From assembly GCA_017531845.1 (NCBI GenBank), contig JAFXKI010000006.1:41749-105748 (forward strand): DNA of 64,000 nt, given 5' to 3'. Both the position numbers and the translations under genes were made by a program. Positions within the stretch are counted from its first letter, which is position 1; the number at the start of each line of letters is the position of its first letter. The DNA is from Opitutales bacterium. GTDB taxonomy: Bacteria > Verrucomicrobiota > Verrucomicrobiia > Opitutales > UBA953. Positions 58,761-64,000 of the stretch are shown here, one piece after another. The notes beneath the pieces are model-generated. The model made no database searches, was not told the DNA's origin, and saw nothing but the letters and a program-made list of their open reading frames with translations.

Positions 58761-59711
58761 CTATTTTACCTTCGCGTCGGCGGGAAGCGGGAACGGGCAG
58801 GCTGCGACGAGCGCATCCGTATTTATTTCTCCGGGAGTCCAACGCGAGGCAATTTCCCGTAATTCGTCGAGAGTTGTGTTTTCGTTCACAAGGAGCGGCT
58901 TCGGAATATTTTTCCCGATGGATTGATAAAAATCCCAATACTTGAAGTAGTGATCTTCGTTTTGTTGCTTGGGAGAAAAAATAACCCAAAGGCAGGGAAT
59001 TTTGTAGGCTTCGGCAACGATGACTCCGTGCAGGGACGAAGAGATGACAAATTCGCTACTGCAGATTTTCCGGATGAAGTCCCGCCAGTCTTTATATCCG
59101 CGTGTTTTAATGCGGCGGGCTCCGACGGCTTCGACTTTCTTCATGAAGTTGAAAAATGAAGGGTTTTTATGTTCCCACCACGCGGAGATGACCCCGATTC
59201 CGTGGCGTTTTTCTTTCGGTGGTGGAGTGTAGTCGAAAAATCGCGGGAGCAAAAGGGCGGGGTCGCCGTAAATCTCCGGACAATTGATTCCGTTTTGGGT
59301 TAAAACTTTTCGCGTCAACGGTCCCCGAACAGCGAGAAAGGTCTGATTTTCGAATCCGGATTTTCCCGGGCAATCTTTGGGATTAAGAAGTCCGCTTCCC
59401 CAGATGATGCGTTTTTGATTTTGAGCGTCCGGAAAGATTATGCTTCCGATAAATTGGTGTTTTGTCTGTTTTGAGGAAGGAGGACAAAAAAAGAGTTTCC
59501 GTGAAAATAGCGGAGAAAGGAAATGAGCATTTAAGTCATCTCCCCAATTTTGAGGAATAATTTCCCCGCTCCAATTGCGGTAAACGTTTGCGTCTACAAA
59601 AATCGCGTTATGTTCACGTTTTGAGGAAAGCCGTTCCCGCAACTTGAGGGCGGCTCTGTTAAGATTGATCAACGGGCGAAGTGCTTCGTGGACAATTTTA
59701 TGCAACAACAT
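58761..59711 (-). CDS. Polysaccharide pyruvyl transferase family protein
   Basis: The 316-residue protein matches the family that adds a pyruvate ketal to sugars of exopolysaccharides: GEIIPQNWGDDLNAHFLSPL near residue 48, IIWGSGLLNPKDCPGKSGFE near 102, LAVRGPLTRKVLTQNGINCP near 126, YGDPALLLPRFFDYTPPP near 148, and CSSEFVISSSLHGVIVAEAY near 215. The last motif, SSLHG, is the usual family mark. It ends the minus-strand polysaccharide operon. Base composition is more AT-rich than in the housekeeping part, and GGGAACG copies are nearly absent. Confidence 0.88.
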   Translation of the reverse strand: MLLHKIVHEALRPLINLNRAALKLRERLSSKREHNAIFVDANVYRNWSGEIIPQNWGDDLNAHFLSPLFSRKLFFCPPSSKQTKHQFIGSIIFPDAQNQKRIIWGSGLLNPKDCPGKSGFENQTFLAVRGPLTRKVLTQNGINCPEIYGDPALLLPRFFDYTPPPKEKRHGIGVISAWWEHKNPSFFNFMKKVEAVGARRIKTRGYKDWRDFIRKICSSEFVISSSLHGVIVAEAYKIPCLWVIFSPKQQNEDHYFKYWDFYQSIGKNIPKPLLVNENTTLDELREIASRWTPGEINTDALVAACPFPLPADAKVK

Positions 59712-59745
59712 GAGAGGAAATCAAAAAATAGGTTACAGCCCTCGA

Positions 59746-60603
59746 CTATAACCTATCAGAAATTCTGAAAAAAGAAATAAATCCCGAATCTCGAGTTCTG
59801 CGACTTGAGGGGAGATTTTTCGGTGGGAATTTTTTGAGTAGCTTCGCACGTATCAAGGAGTCAATATTCTTGTCGAGCCCGGTCTTTCGCAGGAGATTTC
59901 GGAAAAGTTTTTCCGTTTTCATCAGCGCGTTTTCAACAGGCAAAGATCCGAGGTTTTTCCTTATCAGTTGTTTGCGTTCCCGTGAGAGCAGACCTTTTTT
60001 CCCGGCGATTCTGGAGGCACCTCCGACGGTGAATACGGCGATTGGGGTGTTCACGCGTGTAGTTGTCGCTCCGTTCACGAGACAGCGTAAAATCCAATCC
60101 CAATCGGCACAGATTTTGTAGCTTAAGTCGAAGCTCCCGTATTTTTGAAAGAGTTCCCGTTTTGCCAGAATAGATTGGTGGGCAAAATGCCCGCGGAACA
60201 TATGATAGACGTCGAGCGCGTCAAGATTTTGAGCAAGTTCCCGGCGACCGTCTTCTTCATCGTATTGGTCTCCGAAGATAAAATCCGCACGCTGAGCTTG
60301 TGCAACGCGCTCCAGGACTGATTCGTCGTAAAAATAATCGTCAGAGTTGATGAATATCAAATAATCGCCGGAAGATTTCGCGACACCTTTGTTCATCGCA
60401 TCGTAAATACCTTTGTCCGGTTCGGAGACGAGAACATCTATTTTGTCGGCATATTTCTTCAAAATTTCGAGCGTTCCGTCGGAGGAACCGCCGTCGATAA
60501 CAACGAATTCTTTGGCTGAATAGGTTTGCGAAAAAACGGATAAAAGCGTGCGCTCAATCGTCTTTTGGGCGTTATAGCAAACGGTGATAATCGAAATTTT
60601 CAT
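59746..60603 (-). CDS. Glycosyltransferase family 2
   Basis: The 285-residue protein is a GT-A fold family 2 enzyme. It begins MKISIITVCYNAQKTIERTL, then EFVVIDGGSSDGTLEILKKY near residue 32, DKGIYDAMNKGVAKSSGDYL near 62 with INSDDYFYDESVLERV near 84 (the DxD site), and AHQSILAKRELFQKYGSFDL near 140. It should add one sugar to the repeat unit of a surface polysaccharide. The start overlaps the stop of the next upstream gene by four bases (ATGA), so they are cotranslated. Its sequence is close to that neighbour, which suggests a tandem duplication. Confidence 0.93.
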   Translation of the reverse strand: MKISIITVCYNAQKTIERTLLSVFSQTYSAKEFVVIDGGSSDGTLEILKKYADKIDVLVSEPDKGIYDAMNKGVAKSSGDYLIFINSDDYFYDESVLERVAQAQRADFIFGDQYDEEDGRRELAQNLDALDVYHMFRGHFAHQSILAKRELFQKYGSFDLSYKICADWDWILRCLVNGATTTRVNTPIAVFTVGGASRIAGKKGLLSRERKQLIRKNLGSLPVENALMKTEKLFRNLLRKTGLDKNIDSLIRAKLLKKFPPKNLPSSRRTRDSGFISFFRISDRL

Positions 60604-61400
60604 TTTGGGATTCCGTCTTGGAAAAACTTTTTGAGGGCTCTCGAAAAGAAATGCCTACAGATTCTCATTTTAAAATTCTTGGGCTTCATTACCAAGTCAT
60701 AATCGCAGATAATTTTGTCCAATTTTAAATCCGAAAAGATCCGGCGCACCTCAATGCCTTCAGCTCCCTCTGGTCGAGCGTTTACTCCGGAGAGGTCGAA
60801 TTTCGCGACGGGAACGCCCGTTGAAATATACTTCCCGTTATCCAAAACCAGGCATTGAATCCAGAACTTGATATCTGCCGTAATTTTTAACGTTTCGTCG
60901 TAGGGGAATTGTCGAAGCCTTTCCGTTTTGATGAAAGAAGACTGGTGCTGAAGCGTCTTGTTATAGAAAAATCCGAGTGAGAGATAATTTGGAGGAAGTC
61001 CGAACTCTTCCGTGTTTTCTTCCGGGTTGATGTAGAACGTTCCGCCGGTGATAACATCCGCATTAAGCATTTCCGGATATGGATTTGCGAAAATCTTTTC
61101 AAGGACGTTTTCCGATGCGAATGAATCTCCGGAATTCATGAAAATGCAATAATCGCCGGAAGCGGCGGCGACACCTTTATTCATCGCATGGAAAATTCCA
61201 CGGTCTTTTTCCGAAACCCAATAGGTAATATCGCTCAAATACTTTTTCAAAACATCGACGCTCCCATCCTTACTTCCCCCGTCGATGACGACGATTTCCT
61301 TTTCAACTCCGACCGGGAGTGTTAAACGAATTGAGCTTTGGAGCGTTTTTTCAAGCCCGGTTTTGTCGTTAAAATTTACTGTGATAATGCTTATTTTCAT
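60600..61400 (-). CDS. Glycosyltransferase family 2
   Basis: The 266-residue enzyme begins MKISIITVNFNDKTGLEKTL and has EIVVIDGGSKDGSVDVLKKY near residue 36, KDRGIFHAMNKGVAAASGDY near 62 and FMNSGDSFASENVLEKIF near 85. It is a paralogue of the gene that follows it (285 residues), sharing the same block order and near-identical starts. Donor and acceptor are unknown. One GGGAACG copy (60811) is present. Confidence 0.93.
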   Translation of the reverse strand: MKISIITVNFNDKTGLEKTLQSSIRLTLPVGVEKEIVVIDGGSKDGSVDVLKKYLSDITYWVSEKDRGIFHAMNKGVAAASGDYCIFMNSGDSFASENVLEKIFANPYPEMLNADVITGGTFYINPEENTEEFGLPPNYLSLGFFYNKTLQHQSSFIKTERLRQFPYDETLKITADIKFWIQCLVLDNGKYISTGVPVAKFDLSGVNARPEGAEGIEVRRIFSDLKLDKIICDYDLVMKPKNFKMRICRHFFSRALKKFFQDGIPK

Positions 61401-61422
61401 TACGTTTTTTGTGCGATTTTTT

Positions 61423-62160
61423 CTATAAAGGCATATTCGCAGATAGAAGATCCCAAGAGCGACAATGTTTTACTGTTTTCGCCGGATTTCCTGCAATAAT
61501 ACAGTTTATTTGGTCGAAGGATTTTGTAACAACACTTCCCCACCCGATAATACTTCCGTCTCCGATTGTGGTATCTTTGCCTATTTTCACATCCATACCT
61601 ACCCATACGTGATTGCCGATTTTTATAAAATGTCCCTTGTTTTTAACATTCTTTTCTTCAAGTTCGTCAAATTTATTGTACGGGTATTTTTCAGGGACTT
61701 CAAAAATTGCATGGGAATCAGTTGCCCAAACATAAATTCCCCAAGAAAAAAGACAATCATCTCCCACTTCAATTGTTGAATTGTCTTCCATTAAAAGAAA
61801 ATAGACATCGTTGATGCGCGTATTTTTTCCAATATAAATTTTTGCATTGTTGCAGGGGCATGGTGTTGTTCCAATGGCTATTCGACATAGGGATTCGATT
61901 CTAAGTCCTTCCTCTATTATGACTTCGTTATTGTTTCCGGTGATGGAAATTTCGAGGTGAAGCGGAGAATCCGTCTTCTTTACGAGGACGTGGTTGCCTT
62001 TGCCCGATATATGAATATTTTTTGTGATACCCCCCTTGATAGACACTACGTTTCCGGGTGTCATTCGAATTCTTTTCACGGCAAGTTTTTCCCGTAGCGC
62101 TTTCCGTCGAGTTTTATTCGGGATAAAGGCAACAAGCAGATTAGCGAAAAATTTATTCAT
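61423..62160 (-). CDS. Hexapeptide-repeat acyltransferase (left-handed beta-helix)
   Basis: The 245-residue protein shows the isoleucine-rich hexapeptide pattern: NVVSIKGGITKNIHISGKGN near residue 40, IGTTPCPCNNAKIYIGKNTR near 98, FIKIGNHVWVGMDVKIGKDT near 180 and IGDGSIIGWGSVVTKSFDQI near 203. The His of GNHVWVG-type loops binds acetyl-CoA in related enzymes. It is followed by IIAGNPAKTVK, usual for O-acetyltransferases of polysaccharide loci. It probably acetylates a sugar of the surface polymer. No GGGAACG copy occurs in the gene. Confidence 0.9.
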   Translation of the reverse strand: MNKFFANLLVAFIPNKTRRKALREKLAVKRIRMTPGNVVSIKGGITKNIHISGKGNHVLVKKTDSPLHLEISITGNNNEVIIEEGLRIESLCRIAIGTTPCPCNNAKIYIGKNTRINDVYFLLMEDNSTIEVGDDCLFSWGIYVWATDSHAIFEVPEKYPYNKFDELEEKNVKNKGHFIKIGNHVWVGMDVKIGKDTTIGDGSIIGWGSVVTKSFDQINCIIAGNPAKTVKHCRSWDLLSANMPL

Positions 62161-63406
62161 TGGTTGTGGAGTGAAATTTTTGAATTGTAGATGAGAAAGC
62201 AGAGAATATCTCTTTTTCGAAGCGCTCTAAATTCCATCTTGTCTGGGAATATACAATGTTTTTGGAGATTAAGTATTGAAATTTTTCAATGCTAAGAGAT
62301 GTCGCCCAGTTAACCCCTTGCTCAATCTTCTCATAGGTCAATTCGTCAAGAAGGAAACCGTAATCATTGATTTCTTCGAAAGATGCCGGTCGAGAGACAA
62401 TGGGGACGCACCCCATTCTCATTGCCGTTATAACACTTCCGGGACATCCTTCCGTGCAGCTCGGGAACACTAAAAATCCGCATCGGTAGCAAATTTTACG
62501 GAACTTCTCGGTTTGAGTGTTTAGAAAGCCGAAAAGAAATATGTTTTTACTCCCTTTGAGTGTATTTTTATAGATATTTTTTAGCTCCCGATCCACGTTC
62601 CCAACAACATAGAGGTTGAATTCCGGGTGGCGGGAGAAGTAGTCAATTAACAGATCGAGTCCTTTCAAAATACTTCCTCCACTTCCGATCCAAAGGAAGT
62701 TTTTTTGTGAAACGCAGGCCTTCTTTTTTGATAAATCGCATTCACCGATAAAATTTGATGATTGATTGATAAGCTGAACTTTTTCGCGGAATTGCTCCGG
62801 GTAAGTTTCAAGGGTAAATGAAGTGCCAATCTGAAAAACGGCCTCTGAAAATTCTACGACAGATGACGATTCTGTCCCGACACTTCGTTCCGGGACAATG
62901 TTCGTATTGTGGCGACGGTTGAAATCTTTTGCGCGAGTTTCTACCGCTACTTTGTGAAAATCCGGATGAGCCCCTGTCGCATAATAGATCTTCAACGCAG
63001 ACGGATTGCGGCGGCAAACTTCTTCGAATGTAGGTCCCATTCCGAAGATTAAATCGTACGAGCGATTATCAACGCATGCTGGGTCAGACCATAATCCGAC
63101 TTTTACTTCGTAGCCCATTTCATGTAGAACGCGCCCGATGACGAGTTGTTCCCGTCTGTTTTGATGCCAGAGCATATAGCCTAAATCGTCTTCTCGCCCA
63201 TAGACATTGGGAAGGTATGAGACAAATGCACGCCTTTTTATTTGTGTGTTGCAACCAGGGAGGGGGGGTATTAAATGCTCTGTTTTTGGGGGGACGACGA
63301 CTCCCCATTTTAACTGCATTGACTGTCTAAATTTTTTTCGAGTCTGCTTTTTCAGAAAAAGGCAGGATGCAACGTCAATGGCAATTTTTTTTAATGCTTT
63401 CTTCAT
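62153..63406 (-). CDS. Glycosyltransferase, GT-B fold (family 4-like)
   Basis: The 417-residue protein has the GT-B C-terminal domain of family 4-like enzymes: FLWIGSGGSILKGLDLLIDY near residue 237, NIFLFGFLNTQTEKFRKICY near 288 and FLVFPSCTEGCPGSVITAMR near 310 with the usual Glu. The N-terminal part has VSYLPNVYGREDDLGYMLWH near 63. Its start overlaps the acyltransferase gene upstream in the list by eight bases at the 3' end, so it belongs to the same operon. Two G tracts on the plus strand (seven at 63262-63268, six at 63288-63293) fall within codons 38-48 and might slip. There is one motif copy, CGTTCCC at 62597. Confidence 0.85.
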   Translation of the reverse strand: MKKALKKIAIDVASCLFLKKQTRKKFRQSMQLKWGVVVPPKTEHLIPPLPGCNTQIKRRAFVSYLPNVYGREDDLGYMLWHQNRREQLVIGRVLHEMGYEVKVGLWSDPACVDNRSYDLIFGMGPTFEEVCRRNPSALKIYYATGAHPDFHKVAVETRAKDFNRRHNTNIVPERSVGTESSSVVEFSEAVFQIGTSFTLETYPEQFREKVQLINQSSNFIGECDLSKKKACVSQKNFLWIGSGGSILKGLDLLIDYFSRHPEFNLYVVGNVDRELKNIYKNTLKGSKNIFLFGFLNTQTEKFRKICYRCGFLVFPSCTEGCPGSVITAMRMGCVPIVSRPASFEEINDYGFLLDELTYEKIEQGVNWATSLSIEKFQYLISKNIVYSQTRWNLERFEKEIFSAFSSTIQKFHSTTNE

Positions 63407-63409
63407 CGC

Positions 63410-64000
63410 TTATCTCCTGATGCGCACTTGGAGTGCGTTTTCGATTGGGTTTTCGGAGATGAGGATGAGGTAACCTCCTCCGCCGGCACCGGAGATTTTG
63501 TGCCCGAGAGTGACGGGAGCGTATTTGGCAATCATTTCGTGAACGTCCGGCGGTGCCATGTTTGGGAACATCGCAATTTGCGCTTCAAACGCAGCCGTCG
63601 TTGCCGCGCCCCACGCGGTTGCGTCTTTCGCAAGAATCGCATCCCACGCCGCTTCCGTCGCATCCGCAAGCGCCTTCGCATTGGTCGCGTCAACATGCGT
63701 TCCCGCGAAAACATCGTATTCGGCGCGGCGCGGGTACAGCGGAACGAGCCAAATGCGTTCCTCAATCCATTTGAGCAAATCCGCATCACGGTTCGACGTG
63801 ATTTTTACCGGCCAATAGCCCTTGTCATAATCAAGTTTGTTCAGCCCCGGCATTACGATCCCGAGCGAATCCTGCGAGCCGCTCACGTAGCGGTTGCCCA
63901 TCATCGGCGGATTTTCGTAGCAGAAAAGAATTTTCGCGAGTTTTTCCAAATCGCTACTGTCGGGAATATCCGTTTGCCACAGCTCCACGGCTTTTTTGCG
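63410..64000 (-). CDS. GHMP family sugar kinase, C-terminal part (heptose or fucose kinase-like)
   Basis: The frame is open to the window edge, so the 5' part lies beyond 64000; 196 residues are visible. The end carries the GHMP motif 3 HKISGAGGGGYLILI near the C-terminus, and PPMMGNRYVSGSQDSLGIVM and KITSNRDADLLKWIEERIWL are seen earlier. The pattern fits kinases such as D-glycero-D-manno-heptose 7-phosphate kinase or L-fucose kinase; I cannot choose without the ATP loop. It is the first visible gene of the polysaccharide operon and starts three bases before the next gene. It would supply an activated sugar for the polymer. Confidence 0.82.
   Translation of the reverse strand, partial: RKKAVELWQTDIPDSSDLEKLAKILFCYENPPMMGNRYVSGSQDSLGIVMPGLNKLDYDKGYWPVKITSNRDADLLKWIEERIWLVPLYPRRAEYDVFAGTHVDATNAKALADATEAAWDAILAKDATAWGAATTAAFEAQIAMFPNMAPPDVHEMIAKYAPVTLGHKISGAGGGGYLILISENPIENALQVRIRR

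Larger units (their letters stand above)
1..64000. repeat. Dispersed GGGAACG (GCGGGAACGC) motif, about 220 copies
   Basis: By eye I found about 118 copies of GGGAACG and about 102 of its complement CGTTCCC. All but about a dozen extend to CGGGAACG, and many to GCGGGAACGC. Uniform base composition predicts about 8 in 64 kb on both strands. Copies lie inside genes in every frame, read as Ala-Gly-Thr, Gly-Asn, Arg-Glu-Arg, Val-Pro, Arg-Ser-Arg or Ala-Phe-Pro, and between genes, where pairs form terminators. Example positions: 1073, 1090, 2250, 4151, 9604, 13600, 15152, 17528, 19571, 26258, 31680, 35650, 41192, 46503, 51450, 57592. It resembles a DNA uptake sequence in distribution; its function is not known from the sequence. 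Confidence 0.93.

Noticed and set aside
1..64000. GGGAACG as a Chi or KOPS polar word
   Set aside because: Copies are about evenly split between strands (118 and 102) with no switch point visible, unlike polar recombination or segregation words. Not excluded at genome scale.
1..64000. GGGAACG as a palindromic HIP1-like word
   Set aside because: The density is similar to HIP1 of cyanobacteria, but the word and its extended form GCGGGAACGC are not palindromic.

Overview
The window looks like chromosome from a Gram-negative member of the PVC group, most likely Verrucomicrobiota of the Opitutales type. The evidence is four secreted proteins ending in a PEP-CTERM tail (PEPSAFG..., hydrophobic stretch, RRRR), a type III glutamine synthetase, LPS-related genes (LptE-like lipoprotein, heptose nucleotidyltransferase, YejM-like protein, heptose-kinase-like proteins), and very few Shine-Dalgarno sequences, with T-rich or A-rich tracts before start codons instead. 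Rubrerythrin and a NuoE/NuoF pair fit an anaerobic or microaerophilic life. This placement is inferred from protein character only.

Layout. 0-2.2 kb: end of an RND efflux pump gene and its outer-membrane factor. 2.5-11.8 kb: PEP-CTERM protein, glutamine synthetase III, a PA14-like membrane-anchored protein, a BASS-type transporter, RarA and SerA. 12.1-22.1 kb: a hypothetical protein, POT peptide transporter, AroA, RecD2, rubrerythrin, NhaP2-type antiporter and UppP, followed by the SRP RNA. 22.4-34.9 kb: acyl-CoA synthetase, PEP-CTERM protein, Tex, CoaC, HPF, FabH, TPR lipoprotein, LptE, AI-2E family permease, Xer recombinase and heptose adenylyltransferase. 34.9-43 kb: RluD-type synthase, AroQ, a PEP-CTERM trypsin-like protease, NuoE-NuoF, an AsmA-like protein, a TonB-like protein and a PEP-CTERM protein preceded by an exact 78-bp tandem duplication. 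43-52.6 kb: ComF, an acidic membrane protein, TatD, a P1B metal ATPase, a geranylgeranyl-reductase-like flavoprotein, LysE, NadA and a secreted alpha-L-fucosidase. 52.7-64 kb: a surface-glycan region with two LPS-kinase-like proteins (one joined to a glycosidase-like domain), a YejM-like protein, a GT32 enzyme and a minus-strand polysaccharide operon that runs off the window as a GHMP sugar kinase.

The most striking property belongs to no gene. The 7-mer GGGAACG (usually as GCGGGAACGC) occurs about 220 times by eye count, on both strands almost equally, inside genes in all reading frames and between genes. Uniform base use would give about 8. At least six intergenic copies form inverted pairs that make intrinsic terminators, the arrangement known for DNA uptake sequences of Neisseria and Pasteurellaceae. 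The polysaccharide operon (58.8-63.4 kb) holds only four copies, which suggests recent import. I regard this as a candidate, apparently uncharacterised, uptake-like genome signature. Two other families of intergenic palindromic repeats and a CTCCCC-type repeat also recur.

I found no tRNA, rRNA, CRISPR array, insertion sequence or prophage. All counts and base positions were read by eye and may be off by a few.
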